19,170 nucleotides of DNA from CALACW01 sp002431305 (GTDB lineage: Bacteria; Bacillota; Clostridia; Oscillospirales; Acutalibacteraceae). The notes below the pieces were generated by a model. That model made no database searches. It was not told where the DNA came from and worked only from the letters and a program-made list of their open reading frames with translations. Positions 1 through 6,298 of the stretch are shown here, piece after piece (the first letter of the stretch is position 1; each line of letters opens with the position of its first letter). The stretch is taken from positions 1 to 19,170 of the forward strand of contig CALACW010000118.1 in NCBI GenBank assembly GCA_937890355.1. The letters are read 5' to 3'. The position numbers and the translations under genes were made by a program.

Positions 1-1712
1 TCGTCCTCGCCCGGCTTTATATTCTCGGCAAGTTTTTCGAGCTTATGAAGATCTATGCCCTTATCCGCAATAAACATATCCCCGCACTTTTCGCACGACT
101 GACCGCCGTTTTCGCAGTAGTTGAATTCGTCCGTGCATAAAAATTTTCCGTCAAGTTTTATGCCTTTTGCAAAGCTTAAAATATCGCATTTGACGGCGGA
201 CGGTTTGACGATACCTGCGTTCGAATTAAACGAGGAACACTCCCTGTACGTATGCTCTCTCGAAGCAATCGAGACTTCGCCGTTTCCATTTTTATACGTA
301 TCCGCTTTTCCGAATCCGTCGAGCGAAGAATATCTCACAGACAAAGCGAGGTCGTAAAGATAATTTTCACCGTAATAATCACGCGGATCCATCGCGCCGA
401 CGAATCCGTTTTCGGGAAACTCCGCCGACGAAATCTCATCGGTTCCGATTCTTTTTATTCTCACATCCGACTCCGAAAAATCAACGTCCGTTATAATATA
501 AAGACGGGCGTTTTTGTACGTCTGACGGGCAAATGAAGATATTACGTTCTTTATTTCCTCCCCCGTTTCGCAGTACGAATAAAGCGTAATTTCGGGGAGT
601 TTTTTCTTCATATCCTTTCCGAATACAATACTCGCAATATATCCGAGTCTGTCCTCGCACAGATGATACGACAAGACTGTACGAAGTCCCGCAAGTCTGA
701 ATTTACGCGTCGATTCCTCGTCGTAACAGTATTTGTCAAGATGCCTTTTAAGTTCATTTGAATTATCCGTGCTGATCGTCAGATCGCCGAAGAAATTTCT
801 CTGACCGCGCGAATAGTTGCCGACGGTTATCGTATTAGAAGCCAAAAGCTCAAACACTCTGCGCGCGAACATCGACTGCGACGAGTTTACGGAGTTCATG
901 TTTACACCGTAGTTGTATCCCTTGTACGCTATATGTATTTCGTCGGGAGACAGCGAGCCCAGTATCATTTTATTATATCTTGCGGGAAACGCGTGTTCGG
1001 GTCTTGGATTTTTAAAATTTCTGTCGAATATTTCTAATCCCTTTGTACGCTCGAACACGTCGGCAAAGTCGTCGAAAACTTTACATCTCTCTTTATACTT
1101 ATGATAATACGCGCCCGCGAAACAGAATTTATCTTTTCTTACATGCATTTCGAGCGGATTATGAACGCGGGGCTGTGCCGAAAAATGAAGCAGATAAACG
1201 TTATCGCTGTTGAGACTCTTTTTATACTTCGCAACGCAGTCTATATCTGTAGTGAAAACGTAGTCCGCGCACGACGCCGCCGACATAAAAACATCCGTAA
1301 AAACGGGATCCTCTTTATTCCAGAATACTATCGGAATCTTTTTTGACCGGCAGTATTCGCTAAGCTCGTAAAGCTCCTTGCTTCCGTTGGCAATTTTCTT
1401 GTACCACGAATTGTTTTTGCCGTTCCACGCGGATTCTATAAACAAAAGGTCGGGATTAAACGAGTCGATTTCGTTCTTCCAGTCCGAACACGTAAGGGAG
1501 AAAAAATTACACTCGCTCTCAAAATTACCGCGCGTGAAAGCGTCCGCGATCGCGGCGACCTTTAAATCTTTAAGACTTTTTTTATCCGTATTAAAATAAA
1601 CGGCGTTTTCCTTTTCGTCGAGCGAAACGCCGAATTCTCCGAGCAGTTCTTTAAGCTCTGCCGAACGGCGTTTTAAATATTTTAAAGCCTCGTTGATATT
1701 GTCAGCGGACAT
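1..1712 (-). CDS. CgeB-like multidomain glycosyltransferase, C-terminus cut by window edge
   Basis: An open frame runs from ATG 1712-1710 to the window edge: 570 codons with no stop, so the gene is partial. The start has a GAGGG ribosome site that overlaps the stop of the preceding gene. After a short helical N-terminus, residues about 45-370 form a CgeB/YkvP-like GT-B glycosyltransferase module. They share long blocks with the gene at 12242-15481, such as FWNKEDPV, FCFAGAYYHKY, SQSMFARRVFE and FGDLTISTD. Residues about 380-530 look like a weak GT2-like segment (QTYKNARLYII, DYYGENYLYDLALSVRY) followed by NYC and CxxC (C533, C540, C543). It is last in the visible exporter operon, so the likely job is sugar or polyol-phosphate transfer onto an exported wall polysaccharide. 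The substrate is unknown. The family call is by motif memory, and the paralogy with 12242-15481 is directly visible. Confidence 0.8.
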   Translation of the reverse strand, partial: MSADNINEALKYLKRRSAELKELLGEFGVSLDEKENAVYFNTDKKSLKDLKVAAIADAFTRGNFESECNFFSLTCSDWKNEIDSFNPDLLFIESAWNGKNNSWYKKIANGSKELYELSEYCRSKKIPIVFWNKEDPVFTDVFMSAASCADYVFTTDIDCVAKYKKSLNSDNVYLLHFSAQPRVHNPLEMHVRKDKFCFAGAYYHKYKERCKVFDDFADVFERTKGLEIFDRNFKNPRPEHAFPARYNKMILGSLSPDEIHIAYKGYNYGVNMNSVNSSQSMFARRVFELLASNTITVGNYSRGQRNFFGDLTISTDNSNELKRHLDKYCYDEESTRKFRLAGLRTVLSYHLCEDRLGYIASIVFGKDMKKKLPEITLYSYCETGEEIKNVISSFARQTYKNARLYIITDVDFSESDVRIKRIGTDEISSAEFPENGFVGAMDPRDYYGENYLYDLALSVRYSSLDGFGKADTYKNGNGEVSIASREHTYRECSSFNSNAGIVKPSAVKCDILSFAKGIKLDGKFLCTDEFNYCENGGQSCEKCGDMFIADKGIDLHKLEKLAENIKPGED

Positions 1713-1721
1713 AATTTTCCC

Positions 1722-2006
1722 TCACTTTGAAAAACGCAGAATCACGTTTTTATACTTTCTGTAAACGTTTAAAAGGCGCGAGCCGATAAAATTGTTTTCG
1801 ATAATTGAAAATTTTCTCTTAAAATTATCGTTTTCGACCTTTAACGAATTTATCTGAACCTCGTACCGGCGCAAATCCTTTTTAACCGACGATAAAACTG
1901 CCGTCTGGCTTTCAATATCCGAATAACACTGTTTGAGTTCGGACAAAAGACGGGCGTTATCTTCTTTTAATTTTTCTATTTCTTTATTTTCAGTCGCGGC
2001 TGCCAT
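1722..2006 (-). CDS. Small coiled-coil protein of the polysaccharide-export operon
   Basis: A 94-residue protein of unknown family. Residues about 5-70 are a charged heptad-like coiled coil rich in Lys, Glu, Leu and Asn. The C-terminus (residues about 74-94, GSRLLNVYRKYKNVILRFSK) is basic and amphipathic, with no transmembrane segment. The start ATG at 2006 has GGGAGA about 9 nt upstream; another ATG 4 nt earlier is out of frame. The gene lies 14 nt after the ABC ATPase gene and 9 nt before the glycosyltransferase start, so it is co-transcribed. A coiled coil followed by a basic Arg/Leu tail also occurs fused to surface-polysaccharide glycosyltransferases. By inference this could be a detached scaffold that holds the neighbouring transferase near the membrane or the exporter. 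It is real by spacing and ribosome site; the function is not known. Confidence 0.75.
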   Translation of the reverse strand: MAAATENKEIEKLKEDNARLLSELKQCYSDIESQTAVLSSVKKDLRRYEVQINSLKVENDNFKRKFSIIENNFIGSRLLNVYRKYKNVILRFSK

Positions 2007-2020
2007 ACATAATTCTCCCG

Positions 2021-2842
2021 TCAGCGAAGATATTTATTCTGATAGAACTCGAGTTCGGGCTGAGCGTACGCGCGTTCCTCGTTCGTCATGGCGGCGTACT
2101 CCCTCGCAAATCCGCAGTACGGAACTATAATACTCTTGGGCTCGCCGTCGCCTATGACTCTGCCCCTGTTTATCCATATAACCCTGTCGCAGAACGTCTC
2201 CATCTGATTCGTCGCGTGGCTTACGAAAACAATAGTCTTACCTTTATTTTTAAATTCGTTTATCTTATCAAGACACTTATCCGAAAAACTGTTGTCGCCC
2301 ACGCTCAAAGCCTCGTCGATAATTAAAATATCGGGATCCATATGAACGCTTATAGCAAATCCCAGTCTCGAAACCATACCCGACGAATACGTTTTAACCG
2401 GCTGATTTATATAAATTCCGATATCGGCAAAGTCGATTATTTCCTTTTCGATCTCGTCTATTTCGCTGTTTGAAAGTCCCATCAGCAGACATTTGAAACG
2501 TATATTGTCTATACCCGTGAGCGCGGGGCGCATGCCCGAGGAAGCGGCAAGCATATTGACCTCGCCCTTGACTCTGATTCTGCCCTCGGTCGGCTGTGTT
2601 ATGCCGGTAATCATGGACGCTATCGTCGACTTTCCGCTGCCGTTAAGTCCGATAAGACCGACGACCTCGCCCTGTCTTAATATAAAATTAACGTCGTCGA
2701 CGGCTCTGTACGTTTTTATTTTCGAATTGTTAAAAAAAAGTCCTTTCAGCTTATCGGAAAACGAGGAATAGAGCGTGTAATCCTTTGACACGTGAGAAAA
2801 CGAGACAACGGGTCTCGGCATAAAATTCTGAGCAAACGACAT
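2021..2842 (-). CDS. ABC transporter ATP-binding protein, polysaccharide/teichoic acid export (TagH/Wzt type)
   Basis: A 273-residue nucleotide-binding subunit that would power export of a lipid-linked polysaccharide or teichoic acid with the permease encoded just upstream. Walker A is GLNGSGKST (residues 65-73), the signature is YSSGMVSRLGFA (152-163), Walker B is DILIIDEALSVGD (171-183) and the H-loop His is H209. The N-terminal HVSKDYTLYSSFSDKLKGLF and the VNMLAASSGMRPALTGIDNI stretch after Walker A are typical of the polysaccharide-export subfamily. The start at 2842 has a near-perfect AAAGGAGG site 7 nt upstream. It stops about 20 residues after the ATPase core, so it lacks both the carbohydrate-binding C-terminal domain of long Wzt proteins and the long TagH extension. 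Substrate selection by a C-terminal domain is therefore unlikely. The polymer exported cannot be read from the sequence. Confidence 0.9.
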   Translation of the reverse strand: MSFAQNFMPRPVVSFSHVSKDYTLYSSFSDKLKGLFFNNSKIKTYRAVDDVNFILRQGEVVGLIGLNGSGKSTIASMITGITQPTEGRIRVKGEVNMLAASSGMRPALTGIDNIRFKCLLMGLSNSEIDEIEKEIIDFADIGIYINQPVKTYSSGMVSRLGFAISVHMDPDILIIDEALSVGDNSFSDKCLDKINEFKNKGKTIVFVSHATNQMETFCDRVIWINRGRVIGDGEPKSIIVPYCGFAREYAAMTNEERAYAQPELEFYQNKYLR

Positions 2843-2856
2843 CTTTATTCCTCCTT

Positions 2857-3669
2857 TTAAAGCAAATCTATAAATTTACGTCTTAATTTAGTGTGCAAAA
2901 GGCATCCGACGATGAACATTACAATCGACAACGACCAGAAGATAATGCCGTTCGTCAGCGGAAGAAGCAATGACTCCGAATAGAACACCGCATTTCTGTA
3001 GCCGTTTATAATATACGCGAACGGGTTTATCATCATAATAATCCGTATAGCTTTGTTCGATTCGTCGGGATTCCACATTGCGGGGGAGATGAAAAACAGC
3101 ATCCTTACAACAAACGAGAAAATGTTGTGATAATCCCTGAATATGACCGTAATCGACGAACCTATCAGCGCGTACGATATTAAAAAGAATACGGCGGAAA
3201 ACATATAATACACTATCTGCCAGAGCTGACTGCCTATATGCACTCCGCTCGCGGCGACGATTATAAAAGCGATTATGACGGATATAAAATGAGTTATCAG
3301 ATTCGTAACTACCGTTTTGACAGGTACGACCGCCATGGGAAACGTCATTCGTTTTAATACGGGCGAAAACGAAAGTATTGACATGTCGGACTCGAGCATG
3401 CACGTACTCATAAAGAACCACGGCACGACTCCGACGATAAGCCATATAATATAAGGAACGCCGCCAATGTCCGCGCCCTGCCTGAGACCTACGGCAAACA
3501 CAAACCAGTATATAAGGATCTGTAACGCGGGGTTTAAAAAGTTCCAGAGAAATCCGAGAACCGTTCCGCCGTTTTTATTTTTTAAATCATATACCGCAAG
3601 ACGGACGAGACGTTTGCGGTTAGTCCAATTCTCGCTTAACACCGTTCTTACTGATTTTATAAGTCCCAT
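2857..3669 (-). CDS. ABC-2 type permease, polysaccharide/teichoic acid export (TagG/Wzm type)
   Basis: A 270-residue integral membrane protein with about six hydrophobic segments and the family hallmarks of TagG/RfbA-type permeases: an N-terminal amphipathic region (RLAVYDLKNKNGGTVLGFLW), early LNPALQILIYWFVF, the NIFSFVVRMLFFISPAMWNP segment, and NPFAYIINGYRNAVF before the last helix. With the adjacent ATPase it would form the exporter in the cytoplasmic membrane. The ATG at 3669 is preferred because GAGG lies 7 nt upstream. An in-frame TTG at 3687 would add six residues but has no ribosome site and falls in a repeat. It is the first gene of its operon, with a consensus promoter about 60 nt upstream. 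The gap to the ATPase gene is 14 nt. Confidence 0.9.
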   Translation of the reverse strand: MGLIKSVRTVLSENWTNRKRLVRLAVYDLKNKNGGTVLGFLWNFLNPALQILIYWFVFAVGLRQGADIGGVPYIIWLIVGVVPWFFMSTCMLESDMSILSFSPVLKRMTFPMAVVPVKTVVTNLITHFISVIIAFIIVAASGVHIGSQLWQIVYYMFSAVFFLISYALIGSSITVIFRDYHNIFSFVVRMLFFISPAMWNPDESNKAIRIIMMINPFAYIINGYRNAVFYSESLLLPLTNGIIFWSLSIVMFIVGCLLHTKLRRKFIDLL

Positions 3670-3681
3670 ATAATAACCTCG

Positions 3682-3726
3682 ATTCAATATACCAATGCTT
3701 AACTCAATTCAATATACCAATGCTTA
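3682..3726. repeat. 25-bp tandem duplication in the exporter-operon leader
   Basis: The 20-mer ATTCAATATACCAATGCTTA occurs exactly twice, at 3682-3701 and 3707-3726, with a 25-bp period. The 5-bp linker differs at two positions. It occupies almost the whole predicted 5' untranslated leader of the permease gene, and its second copy ends at the predicted transcription start. Confidence 0.9.
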
Positions 3727-3730
3727 TGAT

Positions 3731-3759
3731 ATTATATATAATACAATTTTTATTGTCAA
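3731..3759 (-). promoter_or_regulatory. Consensus sigma-A promoter of the exporter operon
   Basis: On the minus strand, TTGACA (3754-3759) and TATAAT (3731-3736) are separated by exactly 17 bp, matching both consensus hexamers. Transcription would start near 3724 and leave a leader of about 55 nt to the permease ATG. A strong constitutive promoter is implied unless the tandem repeat or a bound factor modulates it. Confidence 0.85.
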
Positions 3760-3825
3760 GAATTCAACAGATTATCCCATGTTTATATTTTTTTATCGAA
3801 ACGTTATAATATTCTTAAGAAGTTC

Positions 3826-3853
3826 TTTCACTAAAAGAATAAATTTTTATAAT
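3826..3853 (+). promoter_or_regulatory. Probable promoter of the DUF2238-like gene
   Basis: A perfect TATAAT at 3848-3853 has a weak -35 (TTTCAC, 3826-3831) at 16 bp spacing. It lies about 50 bp before the start codon at 3905 in an otherwise AT-rich gap divergent from the exporter promoter. Confidence 0.5.
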
Positions 3854-3904
3854 ATATATGTTATCATCGCTATGTGAAAATAAAAGACAATCGAGGACAA
3901 ACTG

Positions 3905-4657
3905 ATGAAAAACTACATTTCCCGTATTATGAAAAATGTTTCAAAAGCAGAGCTTGTCTACTGGTGGATATTAAGAGCGCTGATGATATACGGCATTTTA
4001 AAAAGTCTTATTTTCGGAGACAAATACTTGGGCTCCTCACAACCCTTGCAGATGGCGGCAAATCTCGTGGGTATGTTCGCATACGAAATCGCGCAGGCTC
4101 TGCCCGGAAATAACAGATTTAAATATTTCTCTCCGTATTTTCAGAACATAACGGCTCTCGGATTTTTCCTCGGTTCGTTCTGCGGAGCGTATCTCAATTT
4201 TTATTACTCCGTTCCGTTCTTTGACAAAGCGCTTCACGCGTTCGGCACGGCGGAGGCTGTTTTCATAGGCTACGAATACGTCGGAGCAACACAGTTAAAA
4301 CGCAAGGTCACATGCGATCCCGAAATCGCCGTACTCTGCGCGCTCGGACTCGCGTTCATCATCTCAACGGCTTGGGAGCTTTTCGAGTTCTCGTACGACC
4401 AGTTCGCGGGCGGAGACGCACAGCACTGGAGCCATCAGAACGCGCTTGCGGCGGCCGGCGGAGACCCGTCTAAGATGTTTAACCTTTTTGACCCGAAAGA
4501 CCCGTCGAGATTCGCGCTTATGGACACTATGGGCGATATCGTAATGAACTTCGCGGGCGGAATCCCGATGTATATAATTTTGAGAATCAAACCCTACCTT
4601 CACTCGAAAAAGAGAAATATAAACCTCGAAGTAGAGGAAATGAAAAAAGCACAGTGA
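3905..4657 (+). CDS. Membrane protein resembling the DUF2238/YjdF family
   Basis: A 250-residue polytopic membrane protein. Hydrophobic segments lie at about 18-37, 48-66, 82-101, 114-128, 141-158 and 216-226. Acidic/His motifs sit at membrane edges: DKALH (D107, H111), WELFE (W157-E161) followed by YDQ (D165), and DTMGDIVMN (D207, D211, N215). The same order of motifs (D-x3-H, W-E-x2-E, D-T-x2-D) is what I recall for the YjdF/DUF2238 inner-membrane family, whose biochemical function is not established. ATG 3905 has GAGGA about 8 nt upstream. Segment 168-205 between WELFE and DTMGD is a polar loop (HWSHQ and a Gly/Asp/Pro-rich stretch). The gene is monocistronic: it is divergent from the exporter operon and convergent with the toxin-like gene. 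The family call is moderate; the membrane topology is clear. Confidence 0.75.
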   Translation: MKNYISRIMKNVSKAELVYWWILRALMIYGILKSLIFGDKYLGSSQPLQMAANLVGMFAYEIAQALPGNNRFKYFSPYFQNITALGFFLGSFCGAYLNFYYSVPFFDKALHAFGTAEAVFIGYEYVGATQLKRKVTCDPEIAVLCALGLAFIISTAWELFEFSYDQFAGGDAQHWSHQNALAAAGGDPSKMFNLFDPKDPSRFALMDTMGDIVMNFAGGIPMYIILRIKPYLHSKKRNINLEVEEMKKAQ

Positions 4658-4666
4658 ACGACGGCG

Positions 4667-4701
4667 TGCAGTGCTCAGCAGTCAGCGGGCAGTGATTAGT
4701 G
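4667..4701. repeat. Degenerate CAGTG/CAGC quasi-repeat
   Basis: The spacer just after the membrane-protein gene contains repeated CAGTG and CAGC words (GCAGTGCTCAGCAGTCAGC and then GCAGTGATTAGTG). It resembles slipped short-unit repeats and shows no coding or terminator signal. Confidence 0.35.
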
Positions 4702-4710
4702 TAAGATAAT

Positions 4711-4750
4711 AAAAAACGCTCGGCGGGTGTTGACAAACTCCTGCCGGGCG
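4711..4750 (-). terminator. Intrinsic terminator of the toxin-like mRNA
   Basis: Read on the minus strand, an 11-bp stem (4740-4750 pairing with 4717-4727, two G-U pairs, 12-nt loop) is followed by six T (4716-4711) and ATTAT. No U-run follows on the plus strand, so it serves the minus strand. The loop and right arm contain the -35 box and spacer of the antisense promoter. Confidence 0.75.
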
Positions 4751-4758
4751 AATATAAT
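4730..4758 (+). promoter_or_regulatory. Consensus promoter for the plus-strand antisense RNA
   Basis: TTGACA (4730-4735), a 17-bp spacer and TATAAT (4753-4758) form a perfect sigma-A promoter. The start would be near A4765. No protein-coding frame with a ribosome site follows on this strand, which suggests that the product is a short RNA. Confidence 0.85.
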
Positions 4759-4764
4759 AAAAGT

Positions 4765-4846
4765 ACAGGGAGCTGTCTCAGAGACGGTTTTCCCTACTTA
4801 TTGGTTATAGTAACCGCCGGTTGGGGAACAGGGCGGTTATTATTTT
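4765..4846 (+). ncRNA. Putative antisense antitoxin RNA, about 80 nt
   Basis: Predicted from a consensus promoter and two hairpins, with no coding capacity. Near the 5' end, AGGGA-GCTGTC pairs with GACGGT-TCCCT (4767-4795, loop TCAGA, 2-nt bulge). Near the 3' end, 4807-4818 pairs with 4832-4843, with an inner GTT/AAC stem, followed by TTTT (4843-4846); this could be the intrinsic terminator. The RNA would be complementary to the 3' untranslated region of the hydrophobic-peptide mRNA transcribed from the other strand, ending at its stop codon. That geometry is known from RatA opposite txpA and related type I antitoxins. There is no primary-sequence match that I can claim, so expression and function are inferred. 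Confidence 0.55.
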
Positions 4847-4908
4847 GCCATATAAAGGACTATTACAATTATCATAACTGCTGTTATGTAAATTAACAAT
4901 TCCGTCAT
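4840..4908 (-). CDS. 22-residue hydrophobic peptide, candidate type I toxin
   Basis: ATG 4908-4906 to TAA 4842-4840 encodes MTELLIYITAVMIIVIVLYMAK. The peptide is a single membrane-spanning stretch from residue 4 to 20, with Glu3 near the N-terminus and a Lys at the C-terminus. AAGGGGG lies 8 nt upstream, so translation is credible despite the small size. The gene has its own promoter (5024-5052), a leader of about 109 nt, and a terminator at 4750-4711, giving an mRNA of about 300 nt. Such tiny hydrophobic peptides are typical of type I toxins (Ibs is 18-19 residues, Fst 33, BsrG 38). The opposite-strand promoter and hairpins fit an antisense antitoxin. Alternatives are a small membrane regulatory peptide or a fortuitous open frame in a non-coding RNA. 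No known family is recognised. Confidence 0.6.
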   Translation of the reverse strand: MTELLIYITAVMIIVIVLYMAK

Positions 4909-4916
4909 TGACACCA

Positions 4917-4949
4917 CCCCCTTTATTTAAAGAGGGCGAATACCCTCTT
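4917..4949 (-). promoter_or_regulatory. Mutually exclusive hairpins over the toxin ribosome site
   Basis: In the peptide mRNA, segment 4936-4929 (CCCUCUUU) can pair with the ribosome-site segment 4924-4917 (AAAGGGGG) in an 8-bp stem with a 4-nt loop. It can instead pair upstream with 4949-4943 (AAGAGGG) in a 7-bp stem with a 6-nt loop. The two structures cannot coexist, so the ribosome site may be switched. Confidence 0.55.
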
Positions 4950-5023
4950 ATGATAAAAAGGGTAAAACCGCCTGCCGTTTTATGACAGCTCCGAGGTTCG
5001 CAAAACAAATTGCGGACTTTTTT

Positions 5024-5052
5024 ATTTTACCGCAATAAATTTTTTTTGTAAA
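5024..5052 (-). promoter_or_regulatory. Promoter of the toxin-like mRNA
   Basis: Minus-strand TTTACA (5047-5052), 17-bp spacer, TAAAAT (5024-5029): one mismatch in each hexamer. Transcription would start near 5017, exactly at the base of a stem (5017-5010 with 5003-4996, one mismatch) that could protect the 5' end. Confidence 0.65.
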
Positions 5053-5085
5053 TAGTTTTCTTTTAAAAATACATAATCCGTCAAA

Positions 5086-5125
5086 AAAAGCAGATTGCGC
5101 AACTTGCAATCTGCTTTTATTTACG
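5086..5125. terminator. Strong terminator after the CPBP-protease operon
   Basis: A perfect 13-bp inverted repeat AAAAGCAGATTGC / GCAATCTGCTTTT (5086-5098 and 5106-5118) has a 7-nt loop. On the minus strand it ends in seven T (5089-5083), terminating the 5191-11749 operon. It also insulates the toxin-like gene's promoter just downstream. Confidence 0.9.
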
Positions 5126-5155
5126 CTGTTTACCGCATACTAAAACTTCTTACCT

Positions 5156-5190
5156 CAATAATTTTCCGCTTTCAGCGCGAAAAATTATTG
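5156..5190 (-). other. AT-rich hairpin directly after the CPBP stop codon
   Basis: CAATAATTTT (5156-5165) and AAAATTATTG (5181-5190) form a 10-bp stem, extended by CGCT/AGCG. It starts one base after the TAA stop and has no U-run. It could be a 3'-end stability structure upstream of the true terminator. Confidence 0.5.
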
Positions 5191-6288
5191 TTATCTGCTC
5201 ATCATCGACACCGTCTCGATGCACACTGCAACGAACGCCGCTATCATACCGGGGTTTAAAAGATACGCGGAAACAAGACTGCCGTTTGATACCTTAGCCG
5301 AACCCGGCGCGTACGCGGGAATAAAGTTTCTTCCGCTGTTGACGGCGAGGGATTTACGCAGTCTCGGCGTTTTTTCCGATGTAAAGTATTTATATGCGAC
5401 AATCGCGGCGGCAAGAATCACGCCGTAGAAAACAAGCGACGAAGCATATAAAACAACGCTGTTATCCTGTCCGAATCGCGAATAGCCAAACGAAACTATA
5501 AGCGAATACGTATTGTTAAGCGCGTGAAGCAGAATCGAGGTCCACAGCGACTCCGTCACGCATACGACATAGCCGAGCGCGATACCCGCTATGAATGCAA
5601 ACGGAATCTGCGCCAGATTGCAGTGAAGCAGTCCGAAAACGAGCGACGACATCAATATCGCAAACATGTCTCCGTATTTTCTAAGAGGCTGCATGATGAC
5701 TCCGCGCATTACCGACTCCTCGATAAGAGCAGGAACTATCGCCGTACGCAGAACGTATAAAAGCATGTCAAGCGCGTTGTCCGGAGCCGCCGCAATAGCC
5801 GCCGAAGCGTCCTGGCTCGCTTGATAAACGGAGTCCGAAGCCATTGCGATTATCGAGGTGAATATATCGCCTACGAAGCATACTCCCAGTCCCATTACGA
5901 CAAGCGGAATAAAATATTTACCGTTTGCGGGCTTTGAATACGGTATCGGATTATCATAATATCGATTGCCCATTACGAGTCTCATAACAAGAAACGGCGC
6001 GCCTACAGCGATAATCGAGTAGACTATTTCCATTATAAATCCCAACGTATCCGCCGACGGAAAGAAATCTGCCGCCGCCGTACGGCTTAAATACGCGATA
6101 ACGTTGCTTAAAAACGTTCCTATGACTATATATCCGAGTATCGACAGTCCCGAAGCGAGTCCGAGCATACGTATTTTATGCTTCTGCGCGTCCCACGCCG
6201 TCGGGTCGATATAATGCGGATATTTCATTTTACCCGACGGAAAACCGCCGGGGTTATAATTGTTGCCGGGATAGTAACCGTTATCCAT
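5191..6288 (-). CDS. CPBP (CAAX/Abi) family intramembrane glutamic protease
   Basis: A 365-residue polytopic membrane protein. The CPBP core motifs are present in order: EESVMR (E190, E191, R195), FGLLH (H222) and HALNN (H255, N258-N259), matching EExxxR, FxxxH and HxxxN of Rce1/Abi proteases. Members cleave CAAX proteins or serve in bacteriocin immunity and membrane stress; no substrate is evident here. An unusual cytosolic N-terminal tail (residues 1-25) is rich in Gly, Asn, Tyr and Pro. The ATG at 6288 is preferred over the GTG at 6297, because GAGG lies 8 nt before the ATG but touches the GTG. It follows the epimerase gene by 10 nt and is last in its operon, with a strong terminator about 70 nt downstream. 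Confidence 0.88.
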   Translation of the reverse strand: MDNGYYPGNNYNPGGFPSGKMKYPHYIDPTAWDAQKHKIRMLGLASGLSILGYIVIGTFLSNVIAYLSRTAAADFFPSADTLGFIMEIVYSIIAVGAPFLVMRLVMGNRYYDNPIPYSKPANGKYFIPLVVMGLGVCFVGDIFTSIIAMASDSVYQASQDASAAIAAAPDNALDMLLYVLRTAIVPALIEESVMRGVIMQPLRKYGDMFAILMSSLVFGLLHCNLAQIPFAFIAGIALGYVVCVTESLWTSILLHALNNTYSLIVSFGYSRFGQDNSVVLYASSLVFYGVILAAAIVAYKYFTSEKTPRLRKSLAVNSGRNFIPAYAPGSAKVSNGSLVSAYLLNPGMIAAFVAVCIETVSMMSR

Positions 6289-6298
6289 GCCATGCACC

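Noticed and set aside
4908..4929. Plus-strand TTGACA at 4909 as a promoter.
   Set aside because: No -10 hexamer lies at 16-18 bp; the next AT-rich hexamer is too close. It is a by-product of the toxin start region.
4805..5008. A 67-codon open frame on the minus strand across the toxin-like locus.
   Set aside because: Its composition is not protein-like and it has no ribosome site. The overlapping 22-codon frame has a strong site and a coherent membrane segment.
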